A stretch of 64,000 bases of DNA from Pomphorhynchus laevis (taxonomy: Eukaryota > Acanthocephala > Palaeacanthocephala > Echinorhynchida > Pomphorhynchidae), in contig WNNJ02002146.1 of the NCBI GenBank assembly GCA_012934845.2, positions 1 through 64,000 on the forward strand, written 5' to 3'. Made by a program: the position numbers and the translations under genes. The notes beneath the pieces were generated by a model, which did not search any database, was not told the origin of the DNA, and saw only the letters and a list, made by a program, of their open reading frames with translations. Positions 35,901 through 47,636 of the stretch are shown one piece after another. Position 1 is the first letter of the stretch, and each line of letters begins with the position of its first letter.

Positions 35901-37510
35901 ATTAAACAAGATAGTGATTAACCCATTATTTGAGATAAATAGAACAAACAACTTTATTCAAAATTAATTTCTACGAAAAATATTATTTTTCTGTATTTGC
36001 TGTTGAGTTATGAATGATTTTAGTAATAAAATATATAATACCAAAGAATCAATAAAGAAAAATCATTACGTACGTCGAATATTCATAATGACCTAAATCG
36101 TTGAAAATAATACCGAATTTGCCGAACGTAAGTCCATAAATAAATTGCTTATTCAACTTTCTGCATATATGATTTAGTGAAATGACATAACCTTGGGATT
36201 CCAGCTTACATAGACAAACTACATCGAATCGTTCAATATCATCGGGAATATAATCAATTACATCACATTTAACAGAAGGATTTAACGATTGAAAATAAGA
36301 TTGTACTGATCTTTTCATCGGCTCATATTGTGAGCGTGCTTGCAACATAAACGATTCTATATTGATATTATAAGATTCTTTGGCATTCTAAATAATTAAA
36401 TAATAATCTAATAATCTAATAAATAATTTATATCTAAGATTCAATTTAATAATTTAATTAACTCAATTTCAAATGATTAAAGGGAATATTTATCGCTAGA
36501 TATATTAATTTAAACATATTACGCGTTACCCAAGAAATATGAAACTCAAATATGTTTTTTCTAATTATTCAAATACTGCTTTAATAGCTTATATCAGTCG
36601 TGTAATTTATTCCAAATCAATAGAATTCACAAGAATTCATGCAAGCCACGCTATCTGTAAATGATAGCGTTTTGTCTTGAATTCTAAAAATGCATGATTT
36701 GATCAATAAAATTGCATGATCTCAATTGTATGATAGAATTAATTTTTGATGTGATTGAATACGAAAGATAAAACTAGAACTAAACGGATTTAAAGTTATT
36801 ATTACATTTTTGTTATAATTCAATTTTTGTAAGTTAATTTTTTTGTAAGAATTTGCAAGAATTCGATTTTTGTTATGACATTGTAGTTATATTCAAAAGC
36901 TTTAAATTATTTGAGCAAAAAGTGAAATTTCAATCAAAATAAAATACAAAAACTTTAATTTAATTACATTTTTAAAAATTTGTTTCACTGATTCAATTAC
37001 AAAATTAATTCTGCTACTTTTCTCAGCGTAGCTCAAAAAAATATTCTATTAATATTTACCGATTTGGCTTATTTAATATTAATAATTATCAATATTAATT
37101 ACAATTGCAATTAATGTATAATTAATTATATAATTAATCAATTTTGAAAATATATTGTAAAACTTTTATGAGTAAAATGATCTCGACAACTGAGGAACAT
37201 CAAACGAAAAACAAAAACGTTATTTATTAAATGCGTACCAATCTTCCATCGGCGATACACAAATAGTTAGTTCCCGCTAGAATTAGGTTCTTTGCTGCTT
37301 CCGCACTACACCCATTCAATCCGATTAATAATACGGACGCATTAGCTATTCTTAATATAATAATGAATATACAGATGAGGAGATAAATAAATTAAACCAA
37401 ACAGATTGTTAAAGATACCTTTTCTGGACGTTTAAACCCCACAGCCGGATTTGTCTATCATACAAAGCAAACTGGTCGTCATTAATGCTCGCCGAACTAG
37501 CAGAATCCAT
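26946..37510 (-). CDS. SAE1: SUMO-activating enzyme subunit 1 (SAE1/Aos1), complete, eight exons
   Basis: This is the regulatory half of the SUMO E1. With SAE2/Uba2 it adenylates SUMO in the nucleus. Exons: 37510-37419, 37350-37239, 36387-36074, 34173-34077, 31176-31074, 27866-27746, 27152-27080 and 27035-26946. All eight have GT/AG borders and matching phases and total 1002 nt (333 codons plus stop; human 346). Exon 1 has YDRQIRLWG, the E1 arginine-finger motif, at residues 17-25. Exon 2 has VLLIGLNGCSAEAAKNLILA, the nucleotide-binding loop. Exon 3 has FDVVCLCKLES, HICRKLN, FGKFGIIFNDLGHYEY. Exon 4 has EDGHDNKRAR, matching EDGPDTKRAK in human. Exons 5-8 have DWSAFKP, DAFLVFK, IGGMISQEVTK and HNFFLLD. 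As expected for SAE1 there is no E1 catalytic cysteine domain. Introns of 44 and 68 bp occur beside ones up to 3.2 kb, which hold repeats and a ribozyme-like element. The start is the first ATG before YDRQIRLWG. Confidence 0.93.
27423..27685. mobile_element. Inverted-repeat element with hammerhead core in SAE1 intron 6
   Basis: The ends are inverted copies about 55-65 bp long (TAATAGATACCGT, AATGACTCATCAGTGCCAGA, then TGCTGGATGCA), total length about 263 bp. The left copy has ten extra bases (TTCGTCATCA) relative to the right. The middle (about 27487-27630) is unrelated to known genes. No transposase and no clear target duplication is visible. It lies between SAE1 exons 6 and 7. Confidence 0.75.
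27435..27459 (-). ncRNA. Hammerhead ribozyme core (strands 1 and 2)
   Basis: On the minus strand the order is CTGATGA, GTCAT, loop TGTG, ATGAC, GAAA, then C. That is an exact catalytic strand 1, a 5-bp stem II with a tetraloop, and strand 2 of the hammerhead. It lies in the sense strand of SAE1, so SAE1 pre-mRNA carries it in intron 6. The cleavage strand is less clear. The opposite arm of the inverted repeat, upstream in the transcript, gives AATAGATACC then GTC, which could pair with GGTATCTATT as stem III. Stem I would then be interrupted by 13 bases that can also pair with the core. Self-cleavage is therefore possible but unproven. Confidence 0.6.
28110..28215. repeat. AT-only low-complexity block in SAE1 intron 5
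   Basis: Repeated ATATTATATAAATGATA-type words with almost no G or C. Confidence 0.8.
28437..28660. mobile_element. MITE family A copy with 33-bp internal minisatellite
   Basis: The left end reads ATTATTGGAGCTGGATCAAA, as in the element at 162-311, followed by TTTTGATATTTCGCTAAC. The inner GTTAGCATCTTCAGAAAATT segment with its spacer is then repeated three to four times at 33-bp intervals (28501, 28534, 28567), followed by one inverted piece. The right terminus is not clear. It lies in SAE1 intron 5. Confidence 0.65.
29105..29235. repeat. Degenerate MITE family A fragment
   Basis: AATAATTATTGGAGATAAGG is followed by TTATTTCGCTTACTACTGTT and several GTTAGCATCAG-type short repeats, a decayed version of the copy at 28437. 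Confidence 0.4.
34421..34578. mobile_element. 158-bp MITE with hAT-like 8-bp flanks, SAE1 intron 3
   Basis: The termini AATGATTCCAGACAAAATTT and, reversed from the right, AATGATTCCAGGCAAAAATT are inverted repeats about 30 bp long. A second internal inverted pair is GGTAACTGTTG and CAACAGTTACC. Flanks read TTAAATAT and TTAAATAA, near-identical 8-bp sequences as left by hAT-type insertion. No ORF. Confidence 0.65.
34781..35757. mobile_element. Tandem cluster of MITE family A copies, SAE1 intron 3
   Basis: Five or six partial copies follow each other, with GAATTATTGGAGG-type starts near 34784, 34949, 35130, 35296 and 35469. Each has TTTTATTTGATATTNCGCTAA, then TCTGCTAGCATCTTCAG and a segment CTAGATAACTGCAGACCAGT not present in the 162-311 copy. 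The two copies at 34949 and 35130 are nearly identical over 181 bp. The cluster ends with an inverted terminus (ATAGCTCCAATAATT). Confidence 0.7.
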
Positions 37511-37800
37511 CTAAAATTACTAAACAATAACTAACAGCGTTATCGGAAATTTAAAATTATAAGATTTAAAAGTGTACATTGTGTGACTAATGATTCATTA
37601 CAATAATAGAAAAGACAAAGTAGTATCATATCGCATAATAACCGTTAAAATCCATAAATATAGTGCGTTCGGTAGGCTTAAAAAGGCCAAGTTATGAAAA
37701 TGACATTTTAATTATGGACATAAGAATCTATTTTGGAGAAATACGAAATAGGCCTTGAATAATGAATGTGAATCTTGTATTTATCAAAATTGTAATTTTT

Positions 37801-40800
37801 TAACATATAACAAGGCAGCCGAACTGACTGATTGTATTTCACCCTACTAATGAGTGCTGCCGGCTACTATCGGCTAGTCTAGAAGTGATAAAGAAGAATG
37901 ATCTGCGTGTAATCGAACTCTGGCTGTTGGAAACATATACGATTATAAAACTGAATCTTAGTAGCTCCCTAAGCACAGTTTTACACAATATGATATAAAA
38001 TTATAAAAATGTATCCTCAAAAGAGATTATGTGAGAAAGAAAGCAATGACAGCATATAAAATTCATGCCGAATAAAATTTCGATGACCATGAAAGCACGT
38101 TCTTAGTTAAAAGAGGCTAGGTTCATGCTACTACGTAAGAAAATTCTCGATAATGTCCTTTAAATATATCACAAGGCAGCCGAACTGACTGATAATATTT
38201 CACCATACTAATGAGTGCTGCGACTACTATCGGCTAGTCTAGGAGTGATAAAGAAGAATGATCTGCGTGTAATCGAACTCTGGCTGTTGGAAACATCTAC
38301 GATTATAAAACTGAATGTTAGTAGCTCCCTAAGCACAGTTTTACACAATCTGATATAAAATCATACAAATGTATCCTCAAAAGGGATTATGTGAGAAAGA
38401 AAGCAATGACAGCATATAAAATTCATGCCGAATAAAATTAGGATGATCAGGAAAGCACGTACATAGTTAAAAGAGGCTAGGTCCATGCTACTACGTAAGA
38501 AAAATCTCGGTGATGTCCTTTAAATATATCACAAAACAGCCGAACTGACTGATGGTATTTCACCCTACTAATGAGTGCTGCCGGCTACCATCAGCCAGTC
38601 TAGGAGTGATAAAGAAGAATGATATACGTGTAATCGAACTCTGGCTGTTGGAAACATCTACGATTATAAAACTAAACCTTAGTAGCTCCCTAAGCACAGT
38701 TTTACACAATCTGATATAAAATTATAAAAATGTATCCTCAAAAGGGATTATGTGAGAAAAAAGCAATGACAGCATATAAAATTCATGCCGAATAAAATTA
38801 GGATGATCAGGAAAGAACGTTATTAGTAAAAAGAGGCTAGGTCCATGCTACTACGTAAGAAAATTCTCGATAATGTCCTTTAAATATATCACAAGGCAGC
38901 CGAACTGACTGATGGTATTTCACCCTACTAATGAGTGCTGCCGGCTACCATCAGCTAGTCTAGGAGTGGTAAAGAAGAATGATCTGCGTGTAAACAAACT
39001 CTGGCTGTTGGAAATATCTACGATTATAAAACTGAATCTTAGTAGCTCCCTAAGCACAGTTTTACACAATCTGATATAAAATTATAAAAATGTATCCTCA
39101 AAAGGGATTATGTGAGAAAGAAAGCAATGACAGCATATAAAATTCATGCCGAATAAAATTAGGATGATCAGGAAAGCACGTTCTTAGTTAAAAGAGGCTA
39201 AGTCCATGCTACTACGTAAGAAAATTCTCGGTGATGTCCTTTAAATATATCACAAGGCAGCCGAACTGACTGATGGTATTTCACCCTAATAATGAGTGCT
39301 GCCGGCTACCATCAGCTAGTCTAGGAGTGATAAAGAAAAAATGATCTGCGTGTAATTGAACTCCGTCTGCTGGAAACATCTACGATTATAAAACTGAATC
39401 TTAGTAGCTACCTAAGCACAGTTTTACACAATCTGATATAAAATTTTAAAAATGTATCCTCAAAAGGGATTATGTGAGAAAGAAAGCAATGACAGCATAT
39501 AAAATGCATGGCGAATAAAATTAGGATGATCAGGAAAGCACGTACATAGTTAAAAGAGGCTATGTCCATGCTACTAAGTAAGAAAATTCTCGGTGATGTC
39601 CTTTAAATATATCACAAGGCAGCCGAACTGACTGATTGTATTTCACCCTACTAATGAGTGCGGAAGGCTACCATCAGCTAGTCTAGGAGTGATAAAGAAG
39701 AATGATCTGCGTGTAATCGAACTCTGGCTGTTGGAAACATCTACGATTATAAAACTGAATCTTATTAGCTCCCTGAGCACAGTTTAACACAATCTAATAT
39801 AAAATTATAAAAATGTATCCTCTAAAGGGATTTATGAGAAAGAAAGCAATGACAGTATATAAAATTCATGCTGAATAAAATTAGGATGATCAGGAAAGCA
39901 AGCTGTTAGCTTAAAGAGGCTGGGCCCATGCTAATACGTCAGCAAATTATCGGAGATGTCTTTTAAATATATCACAAGGCAGCCGAAACGACTGATGGTA
40001 GTTCACCCTACTAATGAGTGCTGCCGGCTACCATCAGCTAGTCTAGGAGTGATAAGGAAGAATGATCTGCGTGTAATCGAACTCTGGCTGTTGGAAACAT
40101 CCACGATTATAAAACTGAATGTTAGTAGCTCCCTAAGCACAGTTTTACACAATCTGATATAAAATTATAAAAATGTATCCTCAAAAGCGATTATGCGAGA
40201 AAGAAAGCAATGACAGCATATAAAATTCATGCCGAATAAAATTTCAATGACCAGGAAAGCACGTTCTTAGTTAAAAGAGGCTAGGTCCATGCCACTACGT
40301 AAGAAAATTCTCGATAATGTCCTTTAAATATATCACAAGATAGCCAAACTGACTGATGGTAGTTCACCGTACTAATGAGTGCTGCCGGCTACCATCAGCT
40401 AGTCTAGGAGTGATAAAGAAGAATGATCTGCGTGTAATCAAACTCTGGCTGTTGGAAACATCTATGATTATAAAACTGAATCTTATTAGCTCCCGGAGCA
40501 CAGTTTTACACAATCTGATATAGAATTATAAAAATGTATTCTCTAAATGGAAGGCAATTATATCGCCTACTCATCCTCTCAACTTCATGTTTTGCCTACG
40601 CAAATCCGAGCAGTTACGTGAACATCGACTAACGCTCAAACATCGTAGAAAATTCCATCGGCATTATCAGGATATCAGATATCGAGCAATAAACAGTTGG
40701 AACAGGCTCCCGTCATCTGCAATTGAATGCCGGAACATCCGAGAATTTCGATGTGCGTTGAATATTGTATCGCTCTCATAGGAAATCAAACCTGATTTGG

Positions 40801-42365
40801 ATTGTTTTTTTGTTTTACTGACATTGAACTTTTACATTGAGATCCAGCCAAACGAGCCACCGATCATCGGCTGTTAAATATCAATAACAAAGGGATTACG
40901 TGAGAAAGAAAGCAATGACAGCATATAAAATTCATGCCGAATAAAATTAGGATGATGAATGCTGCCAGCTACCATCAGCTTGTCAAGGAGTAATAAGGAT
41001 TATCCTAGGCATGTAATCACATTTCGGTTTTGGCCAAAATTTACGATTTTAAAACTGAATCTTATTAGCTCCCTAAGCACAGTTTTACACAATCTGATAT
41101 AAAATTATAAAAATGTATCCTCAAAAGGGATTATGTGAGAAAAAAGCAATGACAGCATATAAAATTCATGCCGAATAAAATTAGGATGATCAGAAAACAC
41201 GTTCTTAGTTAAAAGAGGCTAGGTCCATGCTACTACGTAAGAAAATTCTCGGTGATGTCCTTTAAATATATCACAAGGCAGCCGGACTGACTGATGGTAG
41301 TTCACCCTACTAATTAGTGCTGCCGGCTACCATCAGCTAGTCTAGGAGTGATAAATAAGAATGATATGCGTGTAATCGAACTCTGGCTGTTGGAAACATC
41401 TACGATTATAAAACTGAATCTTAGTAGCTCCCTAAGCACAGTTTTACACAATCTGATATAAAATTATATAAATGTATCCTCAAAAGGGATTATGCGAGAA
41501 AGAAAGCAATGAGAGCAAATAAAATTCATGCCGAATAAAATTACGATGATCAGGAAAGCAAGCTGTTAGCTTAAAGAGGCTGGGCCCATGCTAATACGTC
41601 AGCAAATTATCGGAGATGTCTTTTAAATATATCACAAGGCAGCCGAAACGACTGATGGTAGTTCACCCTACTAATGAGTGCTGCCGACTACCATCAACTA
41701 GTCTACGAGTGATAAAGAAGAATGATCTGCATGTAATCGAACTCTGGCTGTTGGAAACATCTACGATTATAAAACTGATTCTTATTAGCTCCCTAAGCAC
41801 AGTTTTACACAATCTGATATAAAATTATAAAAATGAATCCTCAAAAGGGATTATGTGAGAAAGCAAGCAGCGACGGCAATTAAAATTCCTGCCGAATAAA
41901 ATTAAGATAATCAGGAAAGCACGTTGTTAGTTTAAAGAGGCTGGGTCGATGCTACTATCTTAGCAAATTCTCGGAGATGCCTTTTAAATATATCACAAGG
42001 CAGCCAAAACGACTGATGGTAGTTCACCCTACTGATGAGCGCTGCCGGATACCATCAGATCGTCTAGGAGTGATAAGGAAGTCTGCTCCACATGTAATCG
42101 AACTCCGGTTTTTGGCAACATCTGCGACTATGAAACTGAAGCTTTCTAACTCCCGGAGCACAGTTTTACACAATTTGATAAAACTTATAAGAATGTATTT
42201 AATAAAGGAATCCTGTGAGAAAGCAAGCAACGACATCAATTTGAAATTTCTGCCGATAAAGTTAGGATGCTTAGAAAAGCACGTTGCTAGTTTAAAGAGG
42301 TTAGGTCCATGCTACCATCACATTCTCGGTGATGTCCTTTAAATATATAAAAAGCAGCCGAAGGA
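37801..42365 (+). repeat. 361-bp tandem array of PLE terminal units upstream of SAE1
   Basis: CCTTTAAATATATCACAAGG recurs at about 38155, 38515, 38875, 39236, 39597, 39958, 40319, 41257, 41618 and 41980, giving a 360-362 bp unit in about eleven copies. Partial units lie at the edges. Each unit holds the hairpin arms CTGATGGTAG and CTACCATCAG, and the block GAGCACAGTTTTACACAATC or similar. The same unit lies 3' of the PLE ORF at 7326-7581. A CR1 tail interrupts the array at 40546-40790. The copies at 41618-42330 are most like the PLE unit (CTGATGAG is kept in the last), while inner ones read CTAATGAG. Short ORFs inside it are repeat translations. Confidence 0.88.
40546..40790 (+). pseudogene. 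CR1-type LINE C-terminal fragment inside the array
   Basis: The frame encodes FCLRKSEQLREHRLTLKHRR and AINSWNRLPSSAIECRNIRE before a stop near 40781, the C-terminal WN.LP signature of CR1-type LINEs. It splits one 361-bp unit, so it arrived after that unit, or was copied in with it. Confidence 0.65.
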
Positions 42366-42439
42366 TTATTCAAAGCGTATCTTGATACTTGTGTATATAG
42401 GCGTGGCCAGTAAGTGGTCTTTCTTTGCGAAAGTTAGAT

Positions 42440-43340
42440 GAGGCTGAGGTTATTTTAGTGTTGATTGCAAAGGATTTAGTTTAATGGAGATGTTTAAGGG
42501 TGAGACAAAAATGTTGTCGATAGTCTACTGATAGGGTTGAATCGATATGATTGCAAAAATGGGCGTGAAATGGATTTTGGGTGATAGTCCATAGATTATT
42601 TTGATGAAGCGCCGTTTACATGCATCTAATTGCTTAACGTTGTTACTTGAAAGGTCGGAACATATTACAGGAATATCCAAAGTTTTCATTTATTCTGGTA
42701 TAACCTTAAAGAATCGCATGGCATCATGTAAGCTTAAACTTGAAAGTTTTCGATATTTGTATGTGGTCGATAATACTTTACCTTATTTTTGTTCAAAGTG
42801 GAGACGAAAAAATGACCATGTGGTAGTTATATGGACGTCTAGATTTTTATAAGGGTTGATAAATTCGTTAGGTCGATAATATAGCGAAAGTTTATAGGAA
42901 TTAAGAAGACATATTCCACGGTGGAATTTGTTGGCTTTTTGTCTTCATAATGTTGACAGTAAAGATTTATTTGATACAGTATAGATTAAGTAGATCAAGT
43001 ATGGATTGTGTGATTTGAATAGAGTCCGAAAGTATGAGAAGGTCGTTGGCAAAACTAATGATTTTGGAGTGGGGTGGTTTACAAGTATATTGGTAAATCT
43101 CCAACAACGAGTAGAACAAGAGCAAACTTAATGGGTCACCTTGCAAGACTCTTTGTGTTAAGTGATAGGAGCGGAGAAAGAAACACTATCATAAATGCAC
43201 ACTTCATTCGGTAGCACCATACGATGCAATGGGTCGAGGAAAATCCCGGATGTGTGCTATTAAAAATTAAGTTTTCCAATAAGAAGTTGACTGTTAATAT
43301 AATCGAAAGTTGAAATAGTTGGAAGAATACGTCAAAGCAT
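42440..43340 (-). pseudogene. LINE reverse-transcriptase relic
   Basis: The minus strand reads RVLQGDPLSLLLFYSLLEIY near 43148-43090 and then ISFANDLLILSDSIQITQS, an RT motif B and a motif C in which ADD has become AND. Downstream pieces such as AYMMPCD and QLDACKRRFIKIIYGL are spread over frames. The copy is old and its clade is not clear. Confidence 0.55.
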
Positions 43341-43579
43341 ATATGAGAATAATTTGAAAGAATGATTAAAGACTACCATGTCGCGATATGCATTTAGATA
43401 TGAAGAAATACAAAACCTTTATATAGTACTTTAAGTACTGATTGCTACCAGGAATTGGTAACCAAGTATCCAATAAAAACTTTGTTAAACAGCTCAAACC
43501 AACATTGGTCAAGTAGATCAAATGTATCTTTAATATGTTCATTCGCAATACTGTAATATTGGTCAAACCAATATTGGTT

Positions 43580-43611
43580 ATCTTTGTGATTATTGACATA
43601 ATCACAAAGAT
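43580..43611. repeat. Perfect 14-bp hairpin
   Basis: ATCTTTGTGATTAT and ATAATCACAAAGAT are perfect inverted repeats with a 4-base loop (TGAC). Confidence 0.8.
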
Positions 43612-43788
43612 TATCACAAAGATCACGTCACCTTGATGTCACCATAAAGTTATTTAGAGTCTCTTGATTCACAGACCCAAACAGACTTATCTAGCTTGAG
43701 GAAGATTGTTCAAACGGATACTCAAATGTCCAGCTAACGTACATGTAAATATACACAACCAGTTGTTTTCTGTGATTGTATTGATAAG

Positions 43789-44230
43789 GTGACCTCAAAG
43801 AAGCGTATATATAATAGAGGATGCTCAGTTATTCTGGCTAATGCACCCGAGTCTATCTTCGAGAATGCGCAAGCACGACTGAATGACAACATTCAGAGTT
43901 TAAGAGCTATTCTGGCGCATGTACTTGGCTCCTGTGACATTGATACAGTCCAAAAAGTTAAACTTGTCGCGTTTTTCCACCTAGGTAAGCGTAATGCTTT
44001 AAATAATAAACCCCAAGTACTCAAAGCAGTCTTCCATAACCAATATCATGCTGCTTTAATGTTGTGAAACTCGTTCCGTCTCAAAGGGTCTAATATTCGA
44101 CTGCTGAAAGATCTTGATGTATCAGAACGAAAAAAATTATCGAATGTTAAAGAGTAACTAGCATCTCGTGTTGCTAAAGGAGAAACAAATCTCTATCTAA
44201 TATGATTTGTTATACTGATAAGTTGTTGAC
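43789..44230 (+). pseudogene. CR1-type LINE ORF1 fragment
   Basis: The frame encodes RGCSVILANAPESIFENAQA, then AFFHLGKRNALNNKPQVLKA and FHNQYHAALML. After a frame change it continues NSFRLKGSNIRLLKDLDVS and SRVAKGETN. The order VI..NAPES, LGKR...PLK.VF and LRNS..LKGS.I...DL matches the nucleic-acid chaperone-like ORF1 of invertebrate CR1 elements. It is not attached to an ORF2. Confidence 0.6.
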
Positions 44231-44394
44231 CTGTGGCCTTGGTTTACTCGGTAATATAGCCTCTGTCAGAAATACTGAAACTGTGTATTTTCGATACGAC
44301 ATTATTTTATGCTAATTTTCAAGCAAATTTAAGGAATTTTGTCAATTTCTTATAACGAAGAATTATAAATCAACAAATTATTATTAAAATATTA

Positions 44395-44720
44395 AATTTA
44401 CAATATGTAAATCAACAAAATATTATTAAACATAAATTTAAATATTAAGCGAAAAATCTTATGGATGGATAATAAACAAATGATATCACATCCTCTAATA
44501 TTTAGTAGTCATTTCATAAAATTTGACTATTATTTTAAATTTCAATTTTAAATTTTGCCGATATATAAATAAAAATTGTATAAAATATTTATCTTTATTA
44601 TATAATTATATTAAATATAATTATTTAATATTTATCTTTATTATATCTTTATCTAATAGATATCTTTATTATATATATTTATCATTAAAATACGTAGACT
44701 CAGTAATTTGATCTAATTTG
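44395..44720. repeat. PLE-tail-like AT-rich repeat copy
   Basis: TTATGGATGGATAATAAA and, further on, AAATACGTAGACTCAGTAAT match segments of the repeats at 59-62 kb. The copy is partial and diverged. Confidence 0.45.
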
Positions 44721-44809
44721 ATTACTTCTTTTGTACTGAGTCGTTATCTACGAGACCAGCTTCTGTACAACCAGGGTCGGATCAACTTACAATATCTTCT
44801 TCTTTTTCT

Positions 44810-46681
44810 TTAGCGTCTTTCCCTTGTAGGTACGGGGTCCGCTGCTTTTGAAAGTTGCCTCCACTTGGTTCTATTTATGGCGTCTTTGGTTTCTAGTACA
44901 ACACTTATCAAATCATGACGTATGACGTCCATCCATCGCAATTTCGGCCTTCCTATCGGACGCTTTCCATCCACTGTCACGGCGACGAACCTATATGATG
45001 GTTGGTGTTCGCTTGCGCGGATAACGTTGCCGTACCATTGTAGTCGTTTTTCGCGAAGTTTCTCTATTATTGGCACTACGCCAAAACGATCCCTGATTTT
45101 TTCGTTCCGACATGATCTTTTAAAGTTTTTCCTGCTGTCCATCGAAGCATCTTTGTCTCCATTGCGGCAACTTTGCGTTCCTCATATTTTGATATCGCCC
45201 AGCATTCAGCGCCATAAAGGACCACCGGTCGTATTAAAGTTTTGTAAATTTTCGACTTCAGTCGGTCTTTTATCTTTGGATCGCAGAGAATACCTGTAGC
45301 TGATCGCCATTTCATCCAGGCTGCATTTATTCGAGAAGAGACCTCTGCGCGTAGGATACCATCTGCCGCTATGGTGGAGCCAAGGTATTTAAACGCAGTT
45401 GTTCGGTGCAGTGTGTGTTTTCCAAACTGTAGCGGCTGATCATCATTCATATTTGTGGTCAGGTATTCCGTTTTACGCGCGTTCAGGCGCAGACCAAACT
45501 GCTTGAATCGATTTCTCCAGCTGTTTATTTGTTGTTTGAGGTCATCTTTATCTACGGACGCAAACATGACGTCATCGGCATATAGAACCGTCCACGGAAA
45601 CTGTCTGTTTAGATTGTTGGATATGGCATCCATAACGAGGATGAATGGCATCCATAACGAGGATGAATAACAAAGGGGACAGCGCAAACCCTTGATGAAC
45701 TCCAACAGTGATAGAAAAATCATCTGTATATCCCACGGTCATACATACCCGACTTGTTGATCCTTTGTATATTAGCTTGACCCATTCAACAATCTCTTTA
45801 GGGACTAAGTGGAATCTCAAAGCGTAGCAAATAACTTCATGCGGGACCCGATCGAACGCCTTTTCAAGATCAAGGAACGCACAGTATATATCTTTCTGTT
45901 TTTCGCGATGTTTTTCAAGAAGAAGGCGAAGGGCATAGATAGCATCGATGGTGCCACAGTTCTTGACAAAACCACATTGATTTGAGGATATCTTGACTAT
46001 GCTTCTTATCCTATCGTTTATCACATGTTCCAAAATCTTGAGGGTGTGTGAAATGAGACGAATCGGGCGGTAATTTGAACAGTCGGCCGGATTTCCCTTC
46101 TGTTTCCATATAGGTACGGTTGTGCTCCGACTCCAATCAAGAGGTAACTCCTTTTCTTGAATTATTTTGTTGAAAAACTGCACCAACCACCTTGTTGAAT
46201 CCCGTACACTTGATTTCCAGAATTCTGAAGCTACATCATCAGGCCCCGTAGCTTTTGCACTTTTTATTTTATGTAGTGCAATTTCAACCTCGATAGCTGT
46301 TATGGGCAAGACTGGGCCTTCGATCGGCGGAAGATGTGGTATAGGTGGGTGTTCAAATTCCTGGGTGGATATCTCTTTGAAGTAAGTTCGCCATCGCTCT
46401 AATACCTGCGTCCTACGAGTAAGCAAAATACCGCTTTGATCGTTTATTCCATGAAACTTTTCAGTATCCTGCGTTTTTTGGTATCTTGTTTGGGCGATTC
46501 TATAAATTGCACGCTCTCCTTCACGTGTATCGAGTTTCGCGTACAAATCATCAAACTTCTTTGCTTTAGTTTGAGCTATTAATTTTTTTTGCATTCTTTT
46601 TAGCTCCTTTGTATTTTTCCCAGTCTTCGGAACATTTGCTCGCGAGCCAGACGTGGTAACTGCGTTTCTTTTGTCGAACAC
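44810..46681 (-). pseudogene. RTE reverse transcriptase, broken
   Basis: From 46681 the frame shows CSNYRPIRLISHTLKILEHV, then FVKNCGTIDAIYALRLLLEK, AFLDLEKAFDRVPHEVICYA (motif A) and VGVHQGFALSPLLFILVMDA (motif B). After a frame change near 45600-45650, where a short stretch (GGATGGCATCCATAACGAGG) is duplicated, it reads VLYADDVMFA (motif C) and FKYLGSTIAADG. The last frame (45142-44810) gives LREKRLQWYGNVIRA, GRPKLRWMDVIRHDL, the RTE C-terminus. The local duplication at motif C explains one of the breaks. Confidence 0.8.
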
Positions 46682-46816
46682 TTTCTTTTACTTCCTCGGT
46701 CCACAGCCATGAACTTTTATCGAGTCGTCGTGTTCTAGGTTTTGTAGTACCAAGTATCTCTTGGGCAAATTTCGTAATGGACGCTTTGGTTTTTTCCCAT
46801 GTATCATTTATCGTCG

Positions 46817-47636
46817 TTATGGGTGCCATATTTTTATGGGCTTCAAATCGGATTCCGTTTTCTTGAATTTCCACCATTTTATACGAGGTCTCACGTTACG
46901 TTCTGCGCTAGGTTGCTTCGGCGAGGTGATATTCAGGGTTGTAACGACAAGTCTATGTTGAGTTGTCACTGTTTCATACGGGAAAGACTTTGTATCGATT
47001 ACGAGTTTGAGATCACACCGTCGGACTAAGATATAGTCGATTTGGGTTTTATTTAAGGCGCTGTGAAAAGTGATGAGGTGTGATGCTCGTTTTTGAAACC
47101 ATGTATTGCATATAACGAGGTCATGTGCATCTGCGAATTCAAGGATTTGCTCACCATCGTCGTCTCTTCGTCCAAATCCCTTTCCCCCATGACAGTTGTG
47201 TCCATCCCTTTCGACACCGACATGGCCATTTAGATCTCCAGCGATGATTATCATGTGATCCTTTGGAACTTCAGCGATTAGTTCGTCGATCTGTGTCCAG
47301 AACCTTTCTTTGACTACCTTGTCGCATCCTGTTTGTGGCGCATATGCGCTGAAGATATGTATTATCCGGTTATCAAAAGCGACGGTTATTTTTCATCAGT
47401 CGGTTACTGTATCGATGAACTTCCGCAATACAATTTTGGAAACGGCTGGAGACAATGATGCCGACGCCACTCATCGTTTTAGGTTTTCCGTAGTATATAC
47501 ATTTGAAACCAAGACCAATTTGTCCAGAGTTGTCGCCTGACCAACGCGTCTCTTGCACTGCACATATATCGATTCGTCGTCTTTTTAGAGACTCGGCGAT
47601 TTCCAAAGAACGACCAGTCAGCGAGCCGACATTCAA
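46817..47636 (-). pseudogene. RTE apurinic-like endonuclease, broken
   Basis: MNVGSLTGRSLEIAESLKRR, then DICAVQETRWSG (catalytic Glu) and SGVGIIVSSRFQ form the front. In another frame DHMIIIAGDLNGHVGVERDG, GDLNGH being the Asp/Asn motif, continues to LVVTTLNI. The protein nicks target DNA in an active element. A frame break between the two halves and others downstream inactivate it. Confidence 0.78.

Noticed and set aside
39956-42342. Repeated 68-121 residue ORFs starting MSFKYITRQPKRL or MPFKYITRQPKRL
   Set aside because: They are translations of the 361-bp unit; most copies have stops or shifts and the frame is not conserved.
42601-42852. Plus-strand 83-codon ORF
   Set aside because: It is antisense to the LINE relic at 42440-43340, where the minus strand has RT motifs.
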